Origin: Musa acuminata AAA Group
Lineage: Eukaryota; Streptophyta; Magnoliopsida; Zingiberales; Musaceae
DNA length: 64,000 nucleotides
Direction: 5' to 3'
Assembly: GCF_036884655.1 (NCBI RefSeq)
Contig: NC_088345.1
Location: forward strand, 33,419,501 to 33,483,500
Made by a program: the position numbers and the translations under genes. Below, one piece after another: positions 1 to 12,242 of the stretch; the stretch's first letter is position 1; every line of letters begins with the position of its first letter. The notes under the pieces are model-generated. The model did not search any database, had not been told where the DNA came from, and worked only from the letters and a program-made list of their open reading frames with translations.

Positions 1-17
1 ATCAAAAAGGGGGAGAT
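1..17 (+). mobile_element. Polypurine tract of element A
   Basis: A-run followed by GGGGGAGAT lies directly before an LTR that begins TGTTGAATCTC. This is the plus-strand primer site of a Sirevirus-like element whose body lies left of the window. Confidence 0.8.
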
Positions 18-867
18 TGTTGAATCTCGTATTTTGATGATGAAACTACTTGATATATGTTTATGATTTAATCTGCGTTTTGAGTGACGCAGGATGCTTC
101 GATCAGGATGAGACAATTAAAGCAGGAAAATCATGTTGTGCCGAAGGATCATGTCAGAAGATTGGACGTCGGGCCGGTGGATCGGTCGACGTATCGACAG
201 AAGGCTTCGGGCCGTGGACTCGGGCATCGGGCCAAGAAGAGCGGGTATTGTGCCAAGGATATCGGAGTTGCGGAGTCAACTGGCCGATTGGGCAATAGGC
301 TGCACGAGAGGACGATGCGCCGAAGAATCGGACGAAGCGTCGAGGGACCAATGACATGTCGGACAACTTGGTTAATTCCTTAGGATTATTTGTCTCGATC
401 GAAGTTTTGATTTGTTGTGCAGGATTAACTACGATGAGAGTAAGACAAGCAGCAGGAGTTGCGCCGGAGTCAAGATCATGATCACGTTGGGAGTTCGAGA
501 GTTCGACGGAAGTTCGGACGGTCGTCGGAGGTTCAGAGAGAACAGATCCGAGAAGTCCAGAAGCTTGCCAAGCGAAGCTCGTCGGAACTCGCCAAGTGGA
601 TCGTCGCAAAGTCCAGGAGTATGCCGGATGTCCGCAGAAGGATCACCGAGGGTTATCGGTTGATCGACGGAAGTTGGCCGGAAACTCGCCGGAAGAAGCG
701 ATTGACGCATCGGAGCAAGCTGCAGAAGTTGTCTTAGAGATAATCGTAGTTAGCACGATGATTAAGCATGAAAATGGGAGGTGATCCCATTAGCTTAATC
801 TTGGGGCAATTGGGCCCCTGAAAAGATTCAAAGTGGGTCGAATGGAGTGAACCATTCGGACCCTGAT

Positions 868-1445
868 TGCACCAGGAGGTGCAACCGCCCCAGCCAGGAG
901 GTGCAACCGCCTGGGCTGTGGGGCTGGGAGGTGCAACCGCCCCAGCCAGGAGGTGCAACCGCCTGGGCTGTGGGGCTGGGAGGTGCAACCGCCCCAGCCA
1001 GGAGGTGCAACCGCCAGGGTTGCAAGGCTGGGAGGTGCAACCGCTCCAGCCAAGAGGTTGCACCGCCAGAGCTCAAGTTCCGAGCTCTGCCAGGCGATGC
1101 AACCACCAAGCTCAGTCTTCGAGCTTTGGCAGAGTGGTGCATCAGCCTGAGCTCAGTCTCGAGCTTTGCCAGGTGATGAATTCACCAAGCTCAGTCTTCG
1201 AGCTATGGCAGAATGGTGCATCAGCTTGAGCTCAGTTTGGAGCTCTGCCAAGTGATGCAACCACCAAGCTCAGATTTCGAGCTCTGCCAGGTGATGCAAC
1301 CACCAAGCTCAGTCTTCGAGCTCTGCCAGGTGATGCAACCATCGAGCTCAGTCTTCGAGCTCTGGCAGAGAAGAAGCAATCGGCAGAGCTCAGTCTTCGA
1401 GCTCTGCCAGGCGGTGCCACCTCTCCAGTCGAGAGGTGCAACCGC
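868..1445 (+). repeat. GC-rich hairpin cluster in LTR A
   Basis: About ten copies of the 15-mer GGAGGTGCAACCGCC and variants are spaced about 20-40 bp apart. Each is an inverted repeat with a 3-nt loop. The cluster then grades into about 40-bp repeats built on GAGCTCAGTCTTCGAGCTC, itself near-palindromic. Confidence 0.8.
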
Positions 1446-1515
1446 CTGATCCCAGAATTCTGGGATTTGATCGATTTGATCGTTTTGAGCTCGAAGTTTG
1501 AATTAGGTTGGGGCC

Positions 1516-1523
1516 TATAAATA
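1516..1523 (+). promoter_or_regulatory. LTR TATA box (element A)
   Basis: TATAAATA within GGGGCCTATAAATACCCC, downstream of the hairpin cluster. The same context occurs in every related LTR in the window, so this is the likely retroelement promoter and the start of R lies a little downstream. Confidence 0.7.
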
Positions 1524-2235
1524 CCCCACCCATTCAGCACTGAATTGAGCAAGAACAGACCCGAAATCTTGATCTTTTCAGTGGTTCTTAGAGCTCAAAA
1601 CTGCTAGTTTTCCTCCTCCTTCTGTTCTTCAAGTTTGAGTTGAAAAGAAAGGAGAGAAAACATCTGTAAAGGTTGTCTCCTAAGCCTGTCAAAAGGAGAG
1701 AAATTGTAAGAGGGAAGTTTGGCCTTCGCCCATTGAAGGAAGGCACCTAGTTGACGTCGGCAACCTCATCGGTGGAGGAAGCCAAAAGTGGAGTAGGTCA
1801 AGGCTGACCGAACCACTCTAAATCTCTGGTTTGCGTTTATTTTCGAGCACTTTATCATTACTGCAAACCTCCCTCATCACTACTGCTCTCTGCGCTTTCA
1901 CGAACAAGTTCTAAGTGCTGTTCTTCCAAATCTGCATTCAGACGTAAACTCGTATTTTCATACATTACAGTTTACGTTTACGTTTGATTCTGCAGAACTG
2001 TTTTCCGTGCTTTTACGAACGAGCTTCCTTGCAGTTTACGCTTACATTTTAATCCTATTAATAACTGCAATCTGTCCTCTACGACTTTACTAACGAGTTT
2101 CAACATTTAGACGTAAAACTGCATTCAAACGTAAATCGGCTTTCTTCGCTCAATCATCAGATTTCAGTTCACGTTTACGTCTTGGTTTCAACTGCATACT
2201 GCCTTCTGCGAGTATACAAACGAGTTTCAAAGTTT

Positions 2236-2535
2236 AGACGTAAATCTGCGTCTAACTGCGTTTAGACGTAAATCTGCGTTTAGACGTAAAACTGCGTTTA
2301 GACGTAAAACTGCGTTTAGACGTAAAACTGCGTTTAGACGTAAATCTGCGTTTAGACGTAAAACTGTGTTTAGACGTAAAACTGCGTTTAGACGTAAATC
2401 TGCGTTTAGACGTAAATCTGCATTTAGACGTAAATCTGAGTTTAGACGCAAAACTGCGCTTAGACGCAAAACTGCGCTTAGACGCAAAACTGCGCTTAAA
2501 CGCAATCTGCGCTTAGACGCAAACTGCACTTAGAT
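2236..2535 (+). repeat. 18-bp LTR minisatellite (element A)
   Basis: About 16 head-to-tail copies of TTTAGACGTAAAACTGCG, with AAATCT and CGCAAAAC variants. The period is divisible by three, so it gives meaningless open frames of arginine/lysine-rich repeats on one strand and leucine-rich repeats on the other. Confidence 0.9.
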
Positions 2536-2663
2536 ACAAACTGAGAATTTGCTTTTGCATCATAATAGTTTTTGAACGAACGCAGCTTTTGGTTTTTAAA
2601 TTATTATAAGATTTCCGCTGCACTAATTCACCCCCCCCCCTCTTAGTGCTCTTGATCCTAACA

Positions 2664-4221
2664 GCAGAGTCAACTGGCCGATTGGGCAATAGGCCGCAGG
2701 AGAGGATGATACGCCGAAGAATCGGATGAAGTGTCAAGGGACCAATGACATGCCGGACAACTTGGTTAATTGCTTAGGATTAATTTTCTCGATCAAAGTT
2801 TTGTTTTACATGTGCAGGATTAACTACGATGGAAGTAAGACATGCAGCAGGAGTTGCACCGGAGTCAAGACTATGATCACGTTGGGAGTTCGAGAGTTCG
2901 ACGGAAGTCTGGACGGTCGTCGGAGGTTTTGCGGGAACAAATCCGAGAAGTCCAGGAGCTTGCCAAAGAAGCTCATCGGAACTCACCAAGTGGATCGTTG
3001 CAAGTTCAGGAGTTTGCCAGAAGTCCGCTGGAGCATCGCCGAAGTTTCGTCGGATGTTCATCGGAAGTTCGCCGGAAGCTCGCTAAAAGAAGTGATTGAC
3101 GCACCGAAGCAAGTTGTAGTAAATGTCTTAAGAAATATCATAGTTAGCATGTAGATTAAGTTAGGAATGGGAGGTGATCCCATTAACTTAATCTGGGGGC
3201 AATTGGGCCCTTGACAGACCCAAATTGGGCCGAATGGATCAACCCATTCGGACTAGAATTCCTGCTAGGCGGTGGCACCACCAGGGTCGGCGGTGGCACC
3301 GCCCAGGAGAGGGTCTCCAAGGAAAGCTGGGTGGTGCAACCGCCCTAGGCAAGCGGTGGCACCGCTTGGGCTCAGTCTCCGAGCGAGACTACGCAGTGCA
3401 ACCGCCCTTGACAGGCGGTGGAACCGCCCCTGACAAGCGGTGGAATTGCCTGAGCTCGATCTTCATGCTCTACCAGGTGGTGCAACCGCCCCAGTCAAGC
3501 GGTGGCACCGTTAGGGCTCAGTCTCTGAGTGAGACTGGGTGGTGCAACCACCCCTATCAGGCGGTGGCACCGCCTAGAGGTTCAGTCTCTAAGCTGCCAG
3601 GCGGTTGTACCGCCCCAGTCAGGAGGTGGTACCGCCAGGACCTCGGAATTCCGGAAGATGACAGTTTTGAGCTCCAAATTCAAACTGGTTTGGGGCCTAT
3701 AAATACCCCTCTCATCCCTGGTTAATTCATACAAGCATAGAGAGATTAAAAGAGAGAAAACGCTGCTGCAATCTCTATAATTTCCCTCCTCTAGCTTTAA
3801 GTGTTAGAATTCTATTTAAGAGAGGAGAGTGAGTGCTTGTAAAGGTTTTCTAAACCCGGTAAAAGGAGAAGAGGGGTGTAAGAAGGAGGTTGATCTTCGC
3901 CTAGTAAAGGAAGATCGTTAGTGGATGCTAGTGGCCTCGACGGAAGAGGAATTGAAGGAGTGGATGTAGGTCACGATTGACCGAACCACTATAAACTCTC
4001 ATCTTCTCTGGTTTGCATTTTGTTTCCAGCTATTACCTTACTATAAACCCATTCAATAGCTTACTACCTTCAATACATTTACGTATGCTTTCAAGCTAAG
4101 TTTCCAAAATCGGTTTTACGTCGGAAACAGTTTTTATCGTACGAGAGATTTGATGAAGTTGACATTTTTATCCGCTGCACTAACTCACCCCCCACCCCTG
4201 TTAGTTCTCTTGATCCTAACA
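2664..4221 (+). mobile_element. LTR 1 of the Sirevirus chain, 5' part displaced
   Basis: It continues an LTR interior (compare about 270-420 of LTR A) and ends GATCCTAACA next to a primer binding site. The left part was displaced by the nested insertion of element A. Its hairpins are of the GGCGGTGGCACCGCC type (about 3262-3640) and it has a TATA box at 3698-3705. It lacks the long 18-bp minisatellite of LTR A. Confidence 0.85.
3698..3705 (+). promoter_or_regulatory. LTR TATA box (LTR 1)
   Basis: TATAAATA in the context TGGGGCCTATAAATACCCC. Confidence 0.65.
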
Positions 4222-4223
4222 AT

Positions 4224-4235
4224 TGGTATCAGATC
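4224..4235 (+). mobile_element. Primer binding site, initiator-Met tRNA
   Basis: TGGTATCAGATC starts 2 nt after the LTR end. It matches the usual plant initiator-Met site (TGGTATCAGAGC) except near its 3' end. Confidence 0.8.
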
Positions 4236-4271
4236 CCGGTTTTTCTCATTTCGGATTTACACCCGAGAGAA

Positions 4272-5221
4272 ATGGCTCTCTATGGCTTTCAAGAGGGCTT
4301 ATTGGTTGTTCGTCCACCGTTGTTTAACGGATTGGACTACACTTATTGGAAAACTTGAATGAGAGTTTTCTTGATTTCTATGAATTTAGATTTATGGAAT
4401 TTTGTTGAAAACAGTTTTCAACTTCCCTCTAAACCGATGAACGAATGGTCGGATTTGGAGAAGAAGTATTTTTCTTTAAACGCAAAGGCTATGAATGTCT
4501 TATTTTACACTTTGGACAAAAATGAGTTCAATCGGATTTCTACATGCGAAACGACTTTTGATATTTAGCGAACACTTGAAATCACGCATGAGGGAACTAG
4601 TAGAGTCAAAGACTCGAAAGTTAACATTTTATTGCATGATTTTGAGCTTTTTCGAATGCAACCAAGCGAGACTATAGGCGATATGTACACCCATTTCACG
4701 GATGTCGTCAATAATCTAAGAGTTCTTGGTAATTTTTTTTTTAATTTTGATCTCGTAAGCAAGATCTTAAGATCCCTTCTAAAACGGTGGGATCCTAAAA
4801 TAACTGCAATACAAGAAACAAAATATTTAAATATTTTTCCACTTGAAGAACTAATTGGTTCATTGATGACATATGAAATGGTAAACAATGCACATGATGA
4901 ACATAATGAACAAAATCACCTTCCAAAGAATAGGAAGGATTTGGGATATAGAACATTTGAAGACCACTCGAGTATAAGCTCAAGTAATGGTGAACAAAAA
5001 CTACTCACTAAGAAATTTAAAAAATTAATGAAACGAGAATTGAAGAATAAAAAGAACGGAACTACTTGCTTTGAACACAAGAAGAAGAACACAAAGTAGG
5101 ATGAATCGAGCTCCTCCGAAGACGAAAAGAAACTCAAGAAAGGCGAGGTGGCAAACTACGCCTTAACGACATTCAATGATGAGGTAATCAAAACCCCCTT
5201 AATTTATTTCAAAATTACATG
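4272..5221 (+). pseudogene. Decayed Sirevirus gag, first internal region
   Basis: Translation resembles the gag of the intact element at 38985: the WN-VEN, LEKK, LNAKAMN, LDKNEFN and CET-FDI stretches recur, followed by a SETIGDMYTHFTDVVNNLRVLG segment. The frame is broken several times: a frameshift after the start region, a stop at about 4566 and a stop at 5097-5099. Where the intact gag has its CCHC zinc knuckle, this copy has only a CFEHKKKN-like stretch with no H/C ligands. Coding similarity ends near 5200 and no protease, integrase, reverse transcriptase or RNase H follows. It is a dead, gag-only remnant; mobilisation by an autonomous relative is inference. Confidence 0.8.
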
Positions 5222-7806
5222 ATGCTTTTCATAATGTATTTTCTTTTTTAGTATAGAATTAATTTTCTTGAAAATTACATGTTTAAAAAAAAAATGAAAA
5301 TGCAAAAATTATGATCATGCTAGTAGTTTTGAAAATAATCATGAAAAATACATATTTTATGATAAACAAACAAAATGATTTTGATTAAAAATATGAAATC
5401 ATGCTATATGTGGTTAAGAAGTAATGATGTGTATCATGTTGATTTCCATTGTTATTTCTCGATTTTGATTAAATAAAATCATGTTTGAAGAAATGCATAA
5501 TGATGTAATATTAAATATTTTAATACCATGATTAACAATTTATGCATGAGATTTTAAGTTATACATGATGATAAGCATGTGTTATTTTCATGAGTGTATT
5601 TGAAAAACATATGGTAAAAATGTGCCCGAATGCATGAACTTGTTAAGATTATTTTTCGGACTTTCTTGATTCAATGATCAGATCAATTAATTGCCATGAT
5701 GATTTTACACTATTACATACCTAAAATTACATATTGGAAATTATGTATTTTGGATACAAAAATTTGCATAACAATAAGCATGTTTTATCTTCATGATTGA
5801 ATTTGAAAATCTATAGCAAAGCCATGTCTGAATGCATGAAAGTATTAAATTTTATTTTTGGATTTTCTTGATCCCAACAATTCATTTTTGATAATCTATT
5901 GATCTTGATGGTTTTATGATGAAATTCGTTTTTCGATCTTAAACGGTGATGCATGTTTCTATTTAACATAAATGAAAAAGCATGCTAAAATGAAATCAAT
6001 CACTTAAAATGAAATACTTAAACAAGAAAAAATTTATTATCAATGAAATCATGAATCTACTTATGTTATGAATTTTGTGAACCATAAAAATGATTTTGGT
6101 GATTTGAATTTGAGATTAGTTTTATCAAAATCATGATCTTGATTTCTTGGAATAACATGAGATTTCCCTTGCTGATCATCTCGGTTATTTAAAAGGAGAT
6201 TTGTCGAAATGATTTATGGAATTTTCGATTCATGACTTGATCCTTCATTTGTTTATGAGATGGTTGAAATCTTTGTACCTTTGAGTTCTTCCCTTCTCCC
6301 ATCGATTTTTAAATTTAGGCATGTTATTTGTTGAAGATTTGAAACCATGTTTTCATATGACAAAATGAATGATGATTTTTCTCTTGAATATAACTTATAA
6401 TATGTTTTTTTTTTATGAATCATCATCTTGATTTCTCGATATTCAATACATGAAATTTTATTATGAATCAAGATTTTTTGTTTAATTGATCTCCTAAGAT
6501 TTTCTTTCGATTATTTATGAGGAGGTTTTTCAAAAAGAAATCATGTCTTTTGGTATTCACATGTTTAAATCTTTCATGATAGGATCTTTATACAATTCCT
6601 TGTATTCATGAAATGTTTTCTCATCACCCAACTAATTCTTCTTTATATTCTTTATGTGATGATATGAATACATAAAATATATATAAATTTGTAATGATGC
6701 ATGCAATACTTATGATAATGATGTACATGATGTATTGCATATGATATGTATCATGAATGCTTTAAATGATGAATGTTTGGTATCATGATCAACATGTTGA
6801 TAAATGCTTAAAAATTTTAATGTTTGAGTATCATGTATGATATGCCCATTAATGATAATTGATTTATTTTTCGGTATCATGCATGAAAAATTAGGTTTTT
6901 GAAATTGTGTATATTTTAATTTGAATATATAATGATGCACAAATAAGATTTATACTTACCTTTGTCATAATCTGAAAATTGATATAAGGGTCTTCCCATC
7001 TTTTTGACAATGACAAAGGGGGAGCAAAAATTTCTAGCGTGGACATCATGAAAAGAGGCAAACTAGCTAGCTTGCACAATTCAAGACGAAAGCAAAAATT
7101 GCACTTCTCAAAAGAGAAGAAATTTCTATCTTGAACATCACCGATAATTGCTAGCTTGAAATCTCAAGAAAATGCAAAAATATTCTATCCTGCCTATCTC
7201 AAGATACTAAACATGTTAAACTTGCACTTTGCAACGAAAACAAAATTGCGAGCTCATACATTGCAAAGGAAGCAAAAATTTGCTACCTTGCAAACTTGCA
7301 TATTTCAAGAAGCAAGAGTTGCTTTCTTGAACATCTCTAAATTGCTAGCTTGCATGTTCTAAAATGTTGTAACATTGCTAGCTTGCATGATGTAGAACTT
7401 GCTATCTTGAATATTACCAAAAGTGCTATCTTGTATGCTATAAAACATGTATATCTAAAATTTGATAGCTTTAATGTTCTACGCATGATGTAACACTTGC
7501 TAAATTTTCTAGCTTCAAAACTGCATGATGATAAAATTTGATACTATATTTTTCATGCAATAAGTTGAACCTATATTCCAAACACAAGAATAGTTGGACT
7601 TCTCCTTTTTGTTGATGACAAAGGAGGAGAAGTATGATGTTATGCATAAGTTTATGATGACGTGTTGCAAGTATTCATGATGAATATTGCAATGACTTGA
7701 ATTCAGTTTGAATTTAAGGTTCTATTAATATGGCATATTGATAGAGGAAGTTTGTTTAAACTCCGGGAGTTAAGGTTAACTCCGTCATCAAGTAGTTGTC
7801 ATCATC
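5222..7806 (+). mobile_element. AT-rich non-coding domain replacing pol, copy 1
   Basis: About 2.6 kb with no credible coding frame, rich in ATGATG/CATGAT motifs. The last kilobase holds a series of short segments such as GCTAGCTTG and CTTGAAC. PPT-like motifs lie at about 7012-7026 and 7617-7632, upstream of the terminal PPT. It is nearly identical to 12243-15090. Confidence 0.75.
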
Positions 7807-7820
7807 AAAAAGGGGGAGAT
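7807..7820 (+). mobile_element. Polypurine tract, first internal region
   Basis: AAAAGGGGGAGAT directly before LTR 2. Confidence 0.75.
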
Positions 7821-10800
7821 TATTGAATCTCGTATTTTGATGATGAAACCACTTGATATATGTTTATGTTTTAATCTGCGTTTTGAGTGATGCAGGATGC
7901 TTCGATCAGGATGAGACAATTAAAGTAGGAAAAGTCATGTTGTGCCAGAGGAATATGTTAGAAGATTGGATGTCGGGCCGATGGATCGGTCGACGTATCG
8001 ACAGAAGGCTTCGAGCCGTGGACTCGGGCATTGAGCTAAGAAGAGCGGGTATTGTGCCAAGGATATTGGAGTTGCAGAGTCAACTGGCCGATTGGACAAT
8101 AGGCCGTAGGAGAGGACGATGCGCCGAAGAATCGGAAGAAGCGTCAAGGGACCAATGACATACCGGACAACTTGGTTAATTACTTAGGATTAATTGTCTC
8201 GATCGAAGTTTTGTTTTACATATGCAGGATTAACTATGATGGAAGTAAGACATGCAGCAGGAGTTGCACCGGAGTCAAGACTATGATCACGTTGGGAGTT
8301 CGAGAGTTCGACGAAAGTCCGGACGGTCGTCGGAGGTTCTGTGGGAACAAATCCGAGAAGTCCAAGAGCTTGCCAAAGAAGCTCGTCGGAACTCGCCAAG
8401 TGGATCGTCGCAAGTCCAGGAGTTTGTCGGAAGTCCGTCGAAGCATCACCGAAGGTTCGTTCGATGTTCGTCAGAAGTTCGCCGGAAGAAGCGATTGACG
8501 CATCGGTGCAAGTTGTAGTAAATGTCTTAAGAAATATCATAGTTAGCATATAGATTAAGTTAGGAATGGGAGGGGATCCTATTAACTTAATCTGGGGGCA
8601 ATTGGGCCCTTGACAGACCTAAATTGGGCCGAATGGATCAACCCATTCAGACCAGAATTCCTACTAGGCGGTGGGACCGCCAGGGTCGGCAGTGGCACCA
8701 CCTAGGAGAGGATCTCCCAGGAAAGCTGGGCGGTGCAATCGCCCCAGGCAAGCGGTGGCACCGCCTGGGCTTAATCTTTGAGCGAGACTGGGCGGTGCAA
8801 CCGCCCCTATCAGGTGGTGGCACCGCCCAAAGGCTCAGTCTCCGAGCTGCTAGGCGGTTGTACTGCCCCAGTCATGAGTGTGAGGATCAAGAGCACTAAG
8901 AGGGGGGGGTGAATTAGTGCAGCGGAAATCTTTTAACGAAAAAAAAAAAACGTTCGAACGATAAAAATGATTTCGGTGTGAAAGCTGATTCTAAGATTAC
9001 TTTAACTTAAGATCAAGCGAGATGACGTTAAAGTCAATCTATGAAGGCAGTTTGCAGTTATGATGAAAACTAGAATATAAGCGCAAACTGAAATATGACG
9101 TTCGTACGAAGAAACTGATTTACGTCTAAATGCTGATTCGTAAATCACTTGATTAGGCGAGATGCAGCTTAAGCAAGGATATAAAGGTAGTTTGCAGTTA
9201 AGATAGAAATCAAAACATAAACGCAAACTGAAATATGATGATCGTACGAAAAAATAGATTTACGTGTAAACACTGATTCGGAAAGTGCAAAGCTTGAAAC
9301 CCGATCGTATATGCGCAGAAAGCAGTAAGCTTTAGAGGAGGTTTGCAGTAAAGATAATATGCTCAAAGTAAATGCAAACCGAGATTTTGAGTGGTTCGGT
9401 CAATCTTGACCTACTCCACTTTTGGCTTCCTCCACCGACGAGGTCACCGACGTCAACTAGGGGCCTTCCTTCAATAGGCGAAGGCCAACCACCCTTTTAC
9501 AGTTTCACTCCTTTTGACGGGCTTAGGAGACAACCCATACAGAATTTTCTCTTCTCTCTTTACAGCTCAGAACTTGGAAGAAAAGAGGGAGAAGAACTTT
9601 TGGCCTTTACAATAATTTTGAGCTCTAAAAATCACAGAACAAGATCAAGATTTCAGAGTGTATTCTGTGCTTTTTCGGTGCTGAATGGATGGGGTATTTA
9701 TAGGCCCCAACCCAGTTCAAATTTGGAGCTCAAAATTGTCAATTCCCGGAATTTCGGGATTAGGTGGTTGCACCTCCTGACTGGAGCGGTTGCACCGCCT
9801 AGCAGAGCTCGAAGACTGAGCCTCTAGGCGGTGCCACCTCCTGTCAGGGGAGGTTGCACCTCCTACTAGAGCTCGAAGACCGAGCTCAGGCGGTGCAACC
9901 TCCTGACTAAGGCGGTTGCACCGCTCAGCCAGTGCTCGGAGACCGAGCCCAAGCGGTGCCACCTCCTATCATGGGAGGTTGCACTGCCCAGTCTCGCTCG
10001 GAGACTGAGCCTAGGCGGTGCCACCGCTTGGCTAGAGCGGTTGCACCTCCCAGTCTCGCTCGGAGACTGAGCCCAGGTGGTGCAACCTCCTGCCCTGGGC
10101 GGTTCAACCGCCTGGCAGAAATCAGGGTCCGAATGGGTTGATCCATTCGACCCAATTTGGGTTTTCCAAGGGCCCAATTGCCCCAAGATTAAGTTAATGG
10201 GATCACCTCCCATTTCCAACTTAATCATTGTGCTAACTACGATATCCCCTAAGACATTTACTGTAACTTGCTCCGGTGCGTCAATCGCTTCTTCCGACGA
10301 TCTTCCGGCGAACTTCCGTCGATCATCCGATGAACCCTCGGTGATGCTCCTGCGGACTTCTGGCAAACTCCTGGACTTGCGACGATCCACTTGGTGAGTT
10401 CTGATGAGCTTCTTTGGAAAGCTCATGGACTTCTCGGATTTGTTCCTAGAGAACCTCCGATGACTGTCCGAACTTCCGTCGAACTCTCGAACTCCCAACG
10501 TGATCATTGTCTTGACTCCGGCGCAACTCCTGCTGCATGTCTTACTTTTATCCTAGTTAATCCTACACACTTATCTCAACATATGGATTAGATAACAAAT
10601 GACAATTGACTTTATCATCAAAATCTGAGATTCAACAAGGAGGTGGTACCGTCAGGACCCCGGAATTCCGGGAGATGACAGTTTTGAGCTCTAAATTCAA
10701 ACTGGTTTTGGGCCTATAAATATCCCTCTCATCCCTGGTTAATTTATACAAGCACAGAGAGATTAAAAGAGAGAAAACGCTACTATAATCTCTAGAATTT

Positions 10801-11240
10801 CCCTCCTCTAGCTTAAGTGTTAGAATTCTGTTTAAGAGAGGAGAGTGAGTGCTTGTAAGGGTTGTCTCCTAAACCCGATAAAAGGAGAAGAGGGGTGTAA
10901 GAAGGAGGTTGATCTTTGCCTAGTAAACGAAGATCATTAGTGGATGCCGGTGGCCTCGATGGAAGAGGAATCAGAGGAGTGGATGTAGGTCACGATTGAC
11001 CGAACCACTATAAACTCCCGTCTTCTCTGGTTTGCATTTTGTTTTCGGCTATTAACTTACTACAAACCCCTTCAATAGCTTACTACCTTCAATACATTTA
11101 CATATGCTTTCAAGCTAAGTTTCCAAAATCGGTTTTACGTCGGAAACGATTTTTATCATACGAGAGATTTGATGAAGTTGACATATTTATCCGCTGTACT
11201 AACTCAACCCCCACCCCTGTTAGTTCTCTTGATCCTAACA
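7821..11240 (+). mobile_element. LTR 2 of the chain, split by a solo LTR
   Basis: It begins TATTGAATCTC (TG mutated to TA) and ends GATCCTAACA. After removal of the minus-strand insert 8879-10637, about 1.66 kb remains, the long-LTR subtype. It has a PPT on its left and a primer binding site on its right, so it acts as 3' LTR of the first internal region and 5' LTR of the second. TATA box at 10715-10722. Confidence 0.85.
8879..10637 (-). mobile_element. Solo LTR C, short-LTR Sirevirus subtype
   Basis: On the minus strand it begins TGTTGAATCTCAG and ends GATCCTCACA (1759 bp), with no internal region. Flanks are ATGAG (8874-8878) and AGGAG (10638-10642). The uninterrupted related LTR has CAGTCAGGAGGTGG at this point, so this is a 5-bp duplication with one later substitution. 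The inverse TATA context lies near 9690-9710 and the hairpin cluster at about 9770-10110. Confidence 0.9.
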
Positions 11241-11242
11241 AT

Positions 11243-11254
11243 TGGTATCAGATC
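11243..11254 (+). mobile_element. Primer binding site, second internal region
   Basis: TGGTATCAGATC two bases after LTR 2, identical to the site at 4224. Confidence 0.8.
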
Positions 11255-11290
11255 CTGGTTTTTCTTATTTCGGATTTACACCCGAGAGAA

Positions 11291-12242
11291 ATGGCTCTTC
11301 ATGGCTTTCAAGAGGGCTTATCGGTTGTTTGTCCACCGTTGTTTAACTGATTGGACTACACTAATTGGAAAACTCGAATGAGAGTTTTCTTGATTTCTAT
11401 GAATTTAGATTTATGGAATATTATTAAAAATAATTTTCAACTTCCCTCTAAATCGATGAACGAATGGTTGGATTTGGAGAAGAAATATTTATCTTTAAAC
11501 ACAAAGGGTACGAATGCCTTATTTTGCGCTTTGGACAAAAATGAGTTCAATCGAATTTCTATATGCGAAACGGCTTTTGTTATTTAGCAAACACTTGAAA
11601 TCACACACGAGGGAACTAGTAGAGTCAAAGACTCGAAAGTTAATAATTTATTACATGATTTTAAGCTTTTTTTGAATGCAACCAAGCGAGACTATAGGTG
11701 ACATGTACACCTGTTTCACGGATGTCGTCAATAATCTAAGAGTTCTTGGTAAATCTTTTTCGAATTTTGATCTCATAAGCAAGATCTTAAGATCCCTTCT
11801 AAAAAGGTGGGATCCTAAAATAACCGCAATACAAGAAACAAAAGATTTAAATATTTTTTTACTTGAAAAACTAATTGGTTCATTGATGACATATGAAATG
11901 GTGCACAATGCACATGATGAACATGATGAACAAAATCACCTTCCAAAGAACAAGAAGGATTTGGGACATAGAACATTTGAAGACCACTCGAGCATAAGCT
12001 CAAGTGATGGTGAACAAGAACTACTCACTAAGAAATTTAAAAAATTAATGAAACGAGAATTGAAGAACAAAAAGAACGGAACTACTTGCTTTCAACGCAA
12101 GAAGAAGAACAGAAAGTGGGATGAATCGAGCTCCTCCGAAAACGGGGAGAAAATCAAGAAAGGCGAGGTGGCAAACTATGCCTTAACGACATTCAACGAT
12201 GAGGTAGTCAAAACTCCCTTAATTTATTTCGAAATTACATGA
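11291..12242 (+). pseudogene. Decayed Sirevirus gag, second internal region
   Basis: Sister copy of the gag at 4272 with shared defects: an early frameshift after the ATGGCTCT start, a stop at about 11585 after the CETAF segment, and loss of the zinc knuckle. It differs by carrying an intact 188-codon stretch from 11676 to a stop at 12240-12242, where the first copy has stops. A one-base change in a T-run near 11667 shifts the frame just before that stretch. Shared defects mean the gag was already broken before the two internal regions separated, so neither makes a complete Gag. Confidence 0.8.

Larger units (their letters stand above)
18..2663 (+). mobile_element. 3' LTR of Sirevirus-like element A (long-LTR subtype)
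   Basis: The LTR begins TGTTGAATC and ends GATCCTAACA, so it has TG...CA ends over 2646 bp. It is longer than the LTRs of the intact element at 36610-46869 mainly because it carries an extra block of about 320 bp near its start (about 60-420). The next bases (GCAGA, 2664-2668) resume the interior of another LTR of the same family, so A is nested in that older LTR. GCAGA would be its right target duplication; the left one is outside the window. The LTR holds a cluster of GC-rich hairpin motifs, a TATA box and an 18-bp minisatellite. Confidence 0.9.

Noticed and set aside
2230..2530. CRISPR-like repeat array
   Set aside because: Eighteen-bp direct repeats without unique spacers, in an LTR of a plant retroelement.
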